Below, one piece after another: positions 11,045 through 21,529 of a DNA stretch of 64,000 bases. Every line of letters begins with the position of its first letter. Position 1 is the stretch's first letter. Source of the stretch: Hygrophila difformis (Eukaryota > Streptophyta > Magnoliopsida > Lamiales > Acanthaceae); the NCBI GenBank assembly GCA_030278955.1, contig JAOANR010000011.1, positions 26,354,403-26,418,402 on the forward strand, in the 5' to 3' direction. The notes under the pieces were generated by a model. It searched no databases and was not told the origin of the DNA. It was given only the letters and a program-made list of their open reading frames with translations. Made by a program: the position numbers and the translations under genes.

Positions 11045-12703
11045 AGGAGGAGGCTGTTGAAGGTTTGGTTTCTGGAAGCACAACAAAGGATGCCAGTATG
11101 CCACTGCATGGAATCAGGATGCGTCAATATGCTGGAGTTTTTCTATATGAGTTGGATATAATAAATTATAAATCTTCCGTTTTTTGTGTATACTGTATTT
11201 AGTTATCTACCTGTGTATAATAAATTATTAATCTACTGTTTTGCCTTGTATCTCAATGGTCAAAATTTTAACTTTGAAAATCATGCATTCTCAATTAACA
11301 GGTTAACCTGAATAAGGAATCAGTACTTTTCTCTTCATCATCTACAGTTCCAGTTGCTCACCTTGGTAATTCTTTGGCCATGGCCCCATTGAAGTTTACT
11401 TATTTGTAAATATACATTTGTTAAAATATTGACAATGTTTTTCTAGACTAAGAACTGATGTTTTGCATTTGTAGGTCTTTCAGCCCCAGGACTTGAAAGA
11501 ACTTTGTGCTGTGTTTGTGGTATATTCATGAGATCGGAAGCTGCAAAGATATTTGCAGGTAGGAGCTGGCATTTTCAATTTCTGCTAGTTGGGTAGTTTG
11601 AACTCAATATATCTTGGTTTGCCCTTGCATCCATCTCATTGTTTATCTATCCTATTCAACCATTTTTTCCATAAAAATCTTAAGCTATGGCATTAGCATG
11701 CATTGTGATATGGCACTTTAGTATGTGTTCTATACTTCATTTTATTTTCTTGCACAGTAATTTCTTTTTCGAGAAGTTCACCGTGGCGAATTAGGACAAC
11801 TTTTCTTCTTAGATTACAGCTTCTCATGTTCAGAAAAGTTGAAAGTGCATGTTGGTTTTTGTTTCTTTTTCTTTTTGTTTTTTTTTTTTGTTTTTTTTTT
11901 TTTTTTTTCCCATATGGAGGAGGTACAAGGAGGTCATTGAATGAATTCATGGAATTTGTGCATTGAGTGAGTATGAAAGCTGAAATCACGACACACGCTC
12001 CTAAGAGCCTATTTGTTTTGTTATGTTGTGTTTTGTTTGCTTTCGTTTTTTTTGCTCTTCTTTTTTTCCCTGACTTTTGCTTTATTCAGAATTTCTTTTT
12101 AATCATTATTACTGTTAGTTTGGGCTTTAGAAGGAGTTGCAAAAGTCAAACTTAAACTTGTTCTGAAAGTGGGTAGAAGGTAGGGGTTGCTTAATTATGG
12201 GAGAATGCAAAGTTATTTTGTGGTAAAATACAAAAATTTCCGTTTACATATTTTCAATATAATCAATTTTTTAATAATAGATTTAATTTATAAAAAATTA
12301 AAATAATTGAATTATATAATTAATTTCAATTCATAAATGAAAAAAAAAATATTTTTAATAAAATTTTTGACTTATAAATTATGTATAAATAAATAGAAAT
12401 AGAATAAATTTTAAATGCTCTAATTTTTTCAAAAGCCCAAACAAACAACCCTAAAGTCCCTAATCGAACAAGACATGCTTTCATTAGAAAAAAGGGGACA
12501 CAAACAGAACTTGTGCACTCGTATACACAGCACCCTTAAAAGAAGATGAATCAAGCATTCTGCAATGTCGAGAGTCTGAATTGAAACTACCTCCAAATGC
12601 AATTACTGAACAAAATGATGGTAACAAAACTAGCATATTGGTACACTCAATTAGTCAAATCCCCAGGATAGATTGTCCAGATGCTTCGCCTGTAACCAAA
12701 GTT
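11045..12703 (+). pseudogene. Exon-like fragments of an unidentified gene
   Basis: Several open stretches are bounded by plausible splice sites. One opens after CAG near 11047 with EEAVEGLVSGSTTKDASMPL and continues to a stop at 11160. One near 11302-11365 reads VNLNKESVLFSSSSTVPVAH and ends at a GGTAATT donor. One near 11475-11558 reads LSAPGLERTLCCVCGIF and ends at a CAG/GTAGG donor. A last open stretch of about 70 codons ends with PDASPVTKV and a TGA near 12703. Codon use looks gene-like, but I do not recognise the family and cannot join the pieces with confidence. It may be a decayed gene or a poorly read real one. A MITE occupies 12004-12452. Confidence 0.3.
12004..12452. mobile_element. 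hAT-like MITE
   Basis: The left end, AGAGCCTATTTGTTTTG, is roughly inverted at the right end, CAAACAAACAACCCT. This is the AGGGC-TGTTTGTTT type of terminus seen again at 19743, 19991 and 23017. The interior is AT-rich and non-coding. I could not find a clean eight-base target duplication. Confidence 0.5.
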
Positions 12704-14781
12704 TGAATGCTTATTATGTATGTAAGCTTGCTTGCATGATCTAGTTGAAGAAGTTTATTTGGATTCTGTTATGGTTTTGAAAATTCTGGTAACTTGTGAC
12801 TTGTGAGAGTTTGAGAAAATCCTGTCTGTATAGCCTCCTAGAAAGTAGTTCAGAAAATTATTTAGTAAGCAGTAAAGAGGAGTTTCCATTACAGTTGATT
12901 GAAGGACGTTCTTTATAAGGATTCATCTCAAGGAAAAATTCATTGCAGTGTATATGATAGATATTTGTGAGACGATTATGAGTTATTCTTATGATTAAAT
13001 AATGCATTGTAACATAAGTTAATTGAAAGATATATAAAATAGAAATAGGCTGGCATCCTGTCACAAACTTTCCAGGTTAATAGTTTCTAATCTGCAGTGG
13101 TTGGGAAGTATGAAATCCTTTTTCACATTTTAAAGGTCAAAAGCTCAAAACATTTATGTTAGTATTAGTTATTTACATGTTTGCTTCCTTCATTTCTGAG
13201 TCCGGTTTATGTCCTGAATAGATGGATTCCGGAGGACCTGAACATGAAAGATCAGAGGGTTTCGTGCTGGAGAAAGGAAGACATGCAATATTCCATATAT
13301 GACTGCATTCATTTCAGGGGAAATAAAATCATTTGACACTCTATTACAGCCTTGATTAAGTGGGGATTGATACATACCAAAAATTGATGTTGGCCACTGT
13401 ATTACGACGATGAGGATGAAGAATCACATGATAGCTGAGATTGTCAGGTTACACAAGTGTTATCATGTTAAAATTTCAGCAGCACTGTTTGCGTGATGGT
13501 TTTGATTCGATTGTGGCGTTGATAGGAAAATCAATATCACATGCATTACACAACACACTCTTTGGTCTAAAAGTGGGTGACCACCGACGAGTTTCTAAAT
13601 CGAGGATGTGCGTGTTACAACGAAACAAATCATATTAAGAGGAAACTCCAGTAATTTGTATTAAGAAGAAACTCCAGTAATCGAGGAAACTCGTTGTGTC
13701 ATGTGTGATGAGATTATTGTTGCCTAAAAAATTGGGTGTGATGCATATAATGGTGCCAATATATCACGCATATGTGTTACATCAATGCGCATCATTGAAA
13801 TTGCAACCATAGCATGGCAGCATAAGAACCGTGGCCATTCACATTTCACATGCCACATTATAATTCAGCATGGTGTGACAAGCAGAATACACACATCATG
13901 TGACTAGAAATAAATAGCACTAAACAGAGGAATGTCAGCATGGAATGCCACAATGGTACACAAAAAACATGGGTGAGTAAATTCTTAAAATCATGCATTA
14001 AAATCTAACACTTGATTTGATTTGTGGTGCAACAGCATATCGTACCCAAAACGATCATTTATAATTACATGATTCAATGGGTGGCAAGCAACCGTATCGA
14101 CACTTAGCATGAGATTAAGGAGCAATCAACATTAAAGGAAATCAATCCAGCATCGTATAGCAGAACGTAAACACCATAGGCCAGCAATCAAGAATAATAT
14201 TTTTATAGAATAAAACTATACTACCTAAAATATTAAACAATAAATGATGCAGCAATCCAAATACTTATTATGTCCCCATAATTAGAGATACAATATTAGA
14301 AATATAAAAATTAATACCAGCCAGCTCAACTAATTTCATCTATCAAAGAATATGGATATAGTGAATCAGGACTAAAACTTGTCCGGATTCACACCACTAT
14401 GGCAACATCAATTTTCCCTATTGAAATATTATAGAATAGGAAGAATTTTAAATTATGAGTTGTTAATGATAAAAGATGGATGAATTGATTAGCTTTGTTT
14501 TTAGTGTGGTCTTGAAGGATGATGCATTGGTATCAATGCTTGTCCTAACTTGGTATCTTCCAATGGCTATCGAGTCATTTTACAATAAGGAGTTGAGTGT
14601 TGCTAGCTTGGACATAAAGGTAAATCCACAAACCAACATAAGTTGTTTGACTTGTTTCCAATGCGCTTTAACCTTACTCACGCACAACTTAAGGGACGTT
14701 TGATTGGATGGATATTACATTACCAGTGATAATGTTATTACGAGGAATTTAAGATTTTTGGGCATGAGATTAGCAGGAATC

Positions 14782-14822
<41 letters not shown>

Positions 14823-15480
14823 TTTTGTCATTTCAACATTTTCGCGTATAGTTCTATTTCAAATTAATTTACAACAATGCCCTTGCTTTTAAATTGCTTT
14901 TAAATTAAGAAGTATTGTAAGTATGACGTTATGCTAAACAATAATAAATATTTAAACATAATTATTTTACTTAAAAAAGAAAAATATTTATACATAATTT
15001 ATTATATTTATAATTATTAGTTTTTATCTTAATAATTATTAATTTAATTTATCTAACTTATTAAGTATATATTGTTTTATTTTCACCCATTTCCTAGCTT
15101 GTATAAGCTGTTTAGCAAAAAACAAGTATTGTTTTATTTAAATTAATAAATTTAAGAACAAACATTTCTCCAACTAAATGAGAGAATGTTATATACCTTA
15201 GAAATTCCCACTAAGAATCTCACATCCCAAACCAAAAGTTCACTAAAAAAACTTGCAAGGACCTTGTTATGATGAGCTTGTTTAACTTCTTTTAAACCAT
15301 TTTTTGTGGTATTACGAAGTCCTATCAACTTTTTAAATAAAAAAAACTGCTACTAGTGTAATCAAACAAAAAATATTAGGAGAGAGTGGCGAGCCATACT
15401 GTTTTAACTTTGCTTCTGACTCATATTCCCATTTGATTATTATATAATTAAGCCCGACCCTTCCCCTCTTATCAACATCA
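12704..15480. other. AT-rich intergenic sequence upstream of the rhodanese gene
   Basis: No coding region or complete element could be supported. A short local duplication of GAAACTCCAGTAAT occurs at about 13643-13680, and a (TTA)n microsatellite lies at 14782-14821. The stretch 14690-15370 begins and ends with weakly inverted GTTTGATT-like sequence and might be an old MITE, but the match is too short to call. Confidence 0.4.
14782..14821 (+). repeat. (TTA)n microsatellite
   Basis: About thirteen uninterrupted TTA units, followed by T6. Probably length-polymorphic. Confidence 0.95.
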
Positions 15481-15513
15481 CCATATCCCCCACTTTGTCT
15501 CCCCACACACTCC

Positions 15514-15520
15514 TATAAAA
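15514..15520 (+). promoter_or_regulatory. TATA box of the rhodanese gene
   Basis: TATAAAA lies in CCTATAAAACACC, 85 bases upstream of the ATG at 15599. The sequence between them is C/T- and A-rich, as is normal for a plant 5' leader. Confidence 0.7.
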
Positions 15521-15598
15521 CACCACTAATAAAAATTTGCACCCTCAATAAGCCTTCAACAAACAAACCCCATTTCATTTAATCTCATTTACAATTCC

Positions 15599-18500
15599 AT
15601 GGAGGCTGCATCTGTTGAGAAGAGGTCTTGCTTCATATAGCATTTATATTTATAAAAATAAGAAATTGAAGATGGGCTTCTTCCCATATATATCGGTTAA
15701 GTTTCTTGTTTTTGAATTTTGCAGCTTGGCAAAAGAAGTTGTGACCATAGATGTTCACCAGGCCAAGAACCTACTCAATAATCATGCCCACATATATCTG
15801 GATGTCAGGTACTATCAATCTATTCATCAATCTATCTATTGTGTTTGGGAAATTTTTCTTTTTTTAAAATATAATTATATATATATATATATAGCAAAAT
15901 ATAATTATATACTTATCATTAATATGAATAATAAGGGTTTAATTTTACTATTCATTGCTTATGAAAATACATAAGAAGGTTATTTCTTACCTCCATCATT
16001 CATTCGTTTCTAAATTGATGATAATATACCACCATAGTTTAAGTAATGGGGTATATATTATACATATTAACTTTTAATATTATTTAGTTCAATCGTCATG
16101 ATACATATATAAATTATAAATTTTATTTATCTACTTATTTTATTTAGTTGGGTAAAAGTGAAAATTTGAAGCACTATGGATTGGGACTTTATAGATGAGA
16201 TGAATGCTTGTGGTGGTTGTACAGAACTGAAGAAGAATTCAAAAATGGTTACCCAGATGTAGAACCAGGAAAGGCACTCAATGTTCCATTTATGTTCAAT
16301 ACTCCAACTGGTAATTAACATTTCACTTTCACCCCACCTTCTGTCAGTTACATTATTTATTTTCACTGTTATATGTGAGATTAACTTTTACCTAACAATT
16401 CAGGCAGGGTGAAGAATCCCAACTTTATGGATCAAGTTTTGGCTGTGTGTGGAAAAGAAGACAAGCTTGTTGTGGTAATTAATATGGTGTATTGTATGTA
16501 CTATTTCTATACAATAGTAATACAAATTGAGAGATAAATTAATAAGTATAAATTCGGGGTTGCAGATGTACACAGTAATAATAAAATAAGATGACGGACA
16601 ACAATAATTGACACTAAAATATTTATTTTAACCATTTTTTCAATTTTTAATTTACTCGGAAATATTATTAATATTTCAGGGGTGCCAAAGTGGGGTGAGG
16701 TCACTGTCTGCAACTGCGGATCTTCTTCAAGCTGTGAGTTTTTATTTAAGACATTTTGTTGTTATTATATACTTAAATTTAAACACATTTAATTTGATGC
16801 TAAGAAGACGATGCCGTAAAGCAATTTGAAAGACCCACCAAAATTAGTTTGAGTTGAAATAGGCCAAAATTGTTTTATCTCCTCTGTCAGAAAAAAATGA
16901 TAATATAGTCCTTTTTTTTTCTTTTTTTTTTTTTTACAAAAAAGCCAAATCCGTTTTTTTAATTTTTTTGCCCAATTAGTCTGCTACATATACTAATTAC
17001 GTTCCAATCGATCCTCCGCCCACTAATTATGCCCTAATTATATATATTTTGCCAAATCAATCCTTTTTTTCTTCAAAAATTTAAATCGGTCCGTTTGTAA
17101 TTTTTGCCCCCTTTCATGTAGTCCAATGCACATTTCAAACAACTAATAACTCAAATTCGATATTAGTAAATAATCTAAAATTTTGATATTTATAAACTAC
17201 ACGACGAGACGAATCTAAAAAGATCCTACTTGGCTTATTTTAACTTGTATAACTATGTTTAAACTTTAAGTAAAAACAAATTTGTGAATGGTAGCAAATT
17301 AGACAATTTAGCTATTAAAAAATGGAGGGAGTATATCGCAATTGATCTTTATTTTATGGAGAAACACCAAAAACCACTGAACTCTAACAAAAGATCCAAC
17401 CCGGTAGTTGCTGACTAGAACTCCGATGGCATCCAGCAAAGGCACTCCTATATGAGAACCCCATTCCCGCATCAGATTGGGCAGTACCTTCGCTGGGTGC
17501 CATCGGAGTTCTGGTCATCAGCTACTACGGTGGATTTCTTTTAGAGTTAAGTGGTTTTTGGTGTTTCTCCATAAAATAAAGACAATTGCGATATCCTCTC
17601 TCCATTTTTTTAATAACTATATTGACTAATTTGCTACTATTCACACACATGCTTTGACTTAAAGTTTAAAGATAGTTATACAAGTTAAAATGAGCCAAAT
17701 AGGATATTGTTAGATTCGTTTCGTCATGTAGTTTATGAATATTGAAATTTTAGATTTTTTTTACTTATATCGAATTTGAGTTATTAGTAGTTTGAAATGT
17801 GCATTGAATTGCATCAAAGGGGGCAAAAATTACTAACGGACCGATTTAGATTTTTGAAAAAAAAGAGGAACGATTTGGAAAAATATATGTAACTAGGACA
17901 TAATTAGTGGGCGGAGGACCGATTGGGACGTAATTACTCCCTCCGTCCCACTAATTCTGTGCCACTTTTATTTTTGGTACGTCCCACTACAAATGTCACA
18001 TTTCCTTTTTGGGAAATAATGAAATACTTACTTAATTACCAAACATACCACATCACATCACATTCACATCAATAAATAAATACATTAAAATTTCAATCCA
18101 TTATCATTAATAAATTCAACTCACAATCATCATATCACACATAAATAAGTCAATAAAAAATTTCAAATTCATTATAATCACATCACATAAATTACTAATT
18201 TGCCCTTACTTTAAACAATAATATACCCCTACATACAACAATCTTCACATAAAAAACCGTGTCCAAAAGAAACGAGACGATATAAACGGGACGGAGGAAG
18301 TAGTATATGTAGCAGACCAATTGGGCAAAAAAATAAAAATAGGACCGATTTGGCTTATTTGTAAAAAAAAGACTATATTATCTTTTTTCCCTCCTCTCTC
18401 TCTAACTTAAAATCTTAATATTGTGTGTTTTTTTTTTCTTTTTCTTGAAAAAAATTGTAAATTATGTTTGTATGTTTTTTTTTGTTTTGTTTTGTTTTTA

Positions 18501-19427
18501 TTTTTTTACATGGACACCTATGTAATTTACCCAAGCTATGGTTGGAAGGCAGAGAATATGACCACTTGCGTCAAGTCTCATTCCCTTATGTTTTTGTTTA
18601 TGTTTTTTTAAATGTTCATTAGAAATATATATGTTTAATCTGTATATTAATCCATTCTTTAAATCTCATAAACCATCAAAATATTCCAATTCAAATAACC
18701 TCATGCACAAGGGTTGGGGACTTACCCTAGTGGTCAAGTCCCCTACTTCCAACCAATAGGTTGGGGGTTCGATCCCTACCCGGCCCCCTATCCCCCCCTT
18801 TGTCCCCCTTTGTAATTTGTGTGGTTTGGGCTCCCACACACCTTTGCCGACACATGAGTGTCAATGTTTACCAAAAAAAAAAAGCCTCATGCACAAAAAA
18901 AAGAATAAAATTGAAGAAATATTTAAATTGAGTAATTGGCATGGTTCGATTGAATAAACAGTCCAAATACGGTACCGGAATGTAAAAATCTTGATAATGT
19001 ATTTTTGATTTATACTATTATTTTTTTTTGGTAAACATTGACACCTATGTGTCGGCAAAGGTGTGTGGGAGCCCAAGCCACACAAATTACAAAGGGGGAT
19101 AAAGGGGAGGGATATGGGCCGACTGAGAATCGAACCCCCAACCTATGGTTAGAAAGTAGGGGACATGACCGCTTGAGCCAAGTCCCATTCCCGATTTATA
19201 CTATTACTTAATTACCTTAATCAAACAGGAAATTAGATTATTCTCAAATTACAATTATCATTTTACACAATTAAAGAAATATAACCCGGAATTATGATGT
19301 AATACTACGTGTGCATTTATTTGGATTGGTGCAGGATTTCAAGAACGTTTGTAACATGGGAGGGGGATACCTTCAATGGGTTGCAAAGGGATATTTTGTG
19401 AAAAAGCTACCCCATCCTCTTCTCTGA
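15599..19427 (+). CDS. Single-domain rhodanese-like sulfurtransferase (STR16/STR18 type)
   Basis: Transfers sulfur from donors such as thiosulfate through a cysteine persulfide. Exons are 15599-15624, 15725-15808, 16225-16310, 16404-16474, 16680-16733 and 19335-19427; all introns are GT-AG and the joined frame gives 137 residues. The domain starts near residue 13 (VVTIDVHQAKNLL), runs through YLDVRTEEEF and NVPFMFNTP, and has the active-site loop CQSGVR with catalytic Cys91. It ends with NMGGGYLQW, the conserved C-terminal rhodanese motif. There is no transit peptide, so it resembles the short cytosolic STR16/STR18 proteins rather than plastid SEN1/DIN1 (STR15). Intron 5 is 2601 bp and filled with transposons, yet both splice sites and the last exon are intact, so the gene is probably functional. 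Confidence 0.92.
16888..18392. mobile_element. Long foldback element in rhodanese intron 5
   Basis: Two arms of about 550 bp are inverted copies of each other. The left arm runs from GATAATATAGTCC (about 16900) to ATGGCATCCAGC (about 17435). The right arm runs from GCTGGGTGCCATCGGAG (about 17490) to GGACTATATTATC-like sequence (about 18380). They are separated by a loop of roughly 50 bases and, in the right arm, by a later insertion at 17937-18300. Outer ends and target duplication are not clear. The family is unknown; it resembles large non-autonomous inverted-repeat elements. The transcribed intron would form a very long hairpin. Confidence 0.8.
17937..18300. mobile_element. Stowaway-like MITE inserted in the foldback arm
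   Basis: It begins CTCCCTCCGTCCC and ends GGGACGGAGGAAG, the classic Stowaway (Tc1/mariner) terminus, with TA on both sides (17935-17936 and 18301-18302). The opposite arm of the foldback at about 17010-16975 preserves the sequence without the insertion. This confirms both edges and the TA duplication. The element is 364 bp and non-coding. Confidence 0.93.
18475..18592 (-). mobile_element. Internally deleted SINE copy
   Basis: Minus-strand relative of the SINE at 19021-19192. It keeps the GACACCTATGT end, AATTTAC and the tRNA-like head (CTATGGTTGGAA...GACCACTTGCGTCAAGTC), but the two segments between these blocks are missing. A/T-rich TTATGTTT-like sequence flanks both sides and may be the old target duplication. 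Confidence 0.6.
18711..18884 (+). mobile_element. Intact tRNA-derived SINE, 12-base target duplication
   Basis: The head contains a box A-like TACCCTAGTGGTCAAG and a box B GGTTCGATCCC. The body includes TTTGTAATTTGTGTGG, and the copy ends in an A11 tail. A perfect duplication CCTCATGCACAA flanks it at 18699-18710 and 18885-18896. The clean duplication marks a fairly recent insertion. SINEs use LINE machinery in trans and are transcribed by RNA polymerase III. Confidence 0.92.
19021..19192 (-). mobile_element. Intact tRNA-derived SINE (minus), 14-base target duplication
   Basis: Same family as 18711-18884 but in the opposite orientation, with its A tail at 19021-19029 as T. A perfect duplication GATTTATACTATTA lies at 19007-19020 and 19193-19206. 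Box B reads as the reverse complement GAATCGAACCC. With the plus-strand copy 140 bp away it forms an inverted pair within the intron. Confidence 0.92.
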
Positions 19428-19742
19428 ATTTTCTTGCACCATTAGCTAGCTACTATGCAAGAGTGTAATGTAATAGTATTATAACAAAACTCATTGTCTT
19501 CTATGTAATAAGTTGTTTTATCTGTACCATACTATTAATATTGGCTGGTAATAATGACGGGATTTTTGTGTGCAATACAATGTCGAATATTAGCAATATT
19601 AGCAGGGATGGACAAATGGGGTGGGTTAATTCGGTGAACGACACACACCTTCTGCCCTATAATCCAACTGTTAGAATAGCTTTTTCCCACACATGCTCCT
19701 TCAAATTTAACTTGGGAGCACAAAAGCTCTAAATCTAAAACT

Positions 19743-20600
19743 AGAGCCCATTTGGAATGGCTTTCTAGGGAGATGCTTTTGGCTTTTGCTTCTGCCAAAA
19801 ATACTTCTAGTAGAAATAAGGTGTTTGTTTTGGCTTTTAAGAAAAAATAAAAGCACCTCGAAAAGCCAAAAAAGTGCTTTTGGGAGAAGCAGCCCAGGAT
19901 GTGCTTCTCCCAAAAGCAGAAGCCAAAAGCACTTCGTAAAATGTGCAAAGTCTTAAATACCCTCATTACTAATAGTATAATTACACTACGAGGGTGTTTG
20001 TTTGTGCGTTTTGGGACAGATTATCTGATTATTGCGTTTACCAAACGCAAATAATCAGTTAATCCTGTTTGTATATCAACTTCTAATAATCTATTATTTG
20101 CGTTTTGAGGGAATCAAAACGGTATTTTCTTGCAGCTACAATTTGGTGCTGCAAGAAAATTGTAGCTGCAAGAAAATTGCGTTTAGCTAAAAATAGATTT
20201 TATCATATTATTACCTTTTGAGGTAATGAAAAACGCAAATCCAAACACTTTTTAGTGATTATTTGATTATTATGATTTGAAACAGCATAAGCTCATCCAA
20301 ACACTTAATTTTAACAGCACGTTTTGTTACAGCAATTATTTGATTATCCGTTTTCTAAATGCTGCAGCACTTTTTAAAACGCACATCCAAACACCCTCTA
20401 CAAATATATTTTATTATCATATTAATTAGCATGTCCTTTTTGTAATTTACACCTTTTAAAAGCACTTTTCACTTTTACACATCCAAACACATTTTTGAAA
20501 AAAGCTGCTTTTCAAACATTCCATCCAAACACAAAAGTTACCTGCTTCTGCTTTTGGCTTTCACTTCTGCTTTTCTGAAAAGCCAATCCAAACGGGCCCT
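19743..20600. mobile_element. hAT-like MITE, outer copy
   Basis: The ends AGAGCCCATTTGGAATGGC and GCCAATCCAAACGGGCCCT are inverted, the widespread GGGCCCGTTTGGATTGGC terminus of plant hAT MITEs. The interior is rich in AAAAGCC / GGCTTTT subterminal repeats. CTAAAACT on the left and CTAAAACC on the right may be the eight-base target duplication with one change, overlapping the terminus. It contains a second MITE at 19991-20397. Confidence 0.75.
19991..20397. mobile_element. hAT-like MITE nested in the previous one
   Basis: The ends AGGGTGTTTGTTTGTGCGTTTT and AAAACGCACATCCAAACACCCT are inverted. The subterminal regions carry AAACGC/GCGTTT repeats, and the middle has tandem TGCAAGAAAATTGTAGC. 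It interrupts the outer element and is therefore younger. No clean eight-base duplication was found. Confidence 0.75.
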
Positions 20601-21021
20601 AAAACCTGATCATCATAATCCAAGGTTTTTAGTTCTTCATCCCCATTCAACGTATAAGTGTACAACCTGTAAGTATTAGTCCACTGAAAACACCAAGCAT
20701 ATCACATATATATATATATGAACATAAGCAAATAGGATGAGATATGAACGAATCGACACAGATTTATTATCTTTAAGGTTTAGGAAGCTCAATCCAACAC
20801 CACCCAACTAGAGAGCCAGGAATGTCCCAAGATGGAGGCAGCAATGCCCAATGACGCGCACCACATAGAGAATCGAATTCGAGGGGATAACCTCCTCAAC
20901 TCACTGGAACAGGACCACACAGCCCGAAACAACACCACACAGCTCGAACAGACCCAAAACCCTCACTAGAAGCACTCTGCACTCACGAGACCCTTGCCAG
21001 ACAACCCACTGTTCCATGTCT
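20601..21021. other. Short unclassified stretch next to the Copia LTR
   Basis: Contains a (TA)n run near 20708 and a 45-codon open frame at 20832-20969 (plus) starting MEAAMPNDAHHIENRIRG, which has no recognised domain. It is the flank into which the old Copia at 21022 inserted, but no target duplication with the far side (61445) is visible. Confidence 0.35.
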
Positions 21022-21529
21022 TGTTAAATTAAAGGCGGAGACGGAGTCTTTTCTCAACAGCAACAAGGCACACAAGAAATAGTTTAAAAAAGAACAGAGA
21101 AGAATCGAGTGAAGCAACAGAATATAGATCGGGAAAGAGGAAGAAGAGAAGGGTTCCCGAGGCATGCAATCAATACACTGGACTAAAAAACTTATCCTGT
21201 GAGAGTCGCCGGTGTTCTCCATGCTTCAACGGGCTATATGCCTGAGGTGTGCGAGTGGTACGTGACGAGAGATTAGGTTGAGAGAGTCTGTGAGTTCTTC
21301 AAGTTGTGCTTATCCTAATGGTAGCCGGAGTCATCTTTTTATAGGCAAGAATAAAGACCCGTTGCCCATTTCCCTTGAGCCGTTCAGATCCGAGATTGGG
21401 GGAAGATCAATTGCCAACTCTTCGCTCAGATTCATAAGTCACTCAACAGATATCCAGCACCTTCGTCATTCATCGCCTTTGACTCAGTAAGAGCCCGATG
21501 GCTTTTACGATTCCTCAATTAGGTTAACA
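21022..21529 (-). mobile_element. 3' LTR of the old Copia element (Copia 1)
   Basis: Plus-strand ends are TGTTAAAT and GGTTAACA. It aligns with 60971-61444 with many substitutions and indels (508 versus 474 bp). Directly to its right, ATCCCCCACAAA is the minus-strand polypurine tract TTTGTGGGGGAT. The two LTRs lie 39 kb apart because two other elements have inserted between them. Confidence 0.85.

Noticed and set aside
14690..15371. MITE bounded by GTTTGATT-like ends
   Set aside because: Inverted match is only about eight bases and no target duplication was found.
18711..18800. tRNA gene predicted from box A and box B
   Set aside because: No acceptor or anticodon stem forms; the poly(A) tail and target duplication show it is a SINE.
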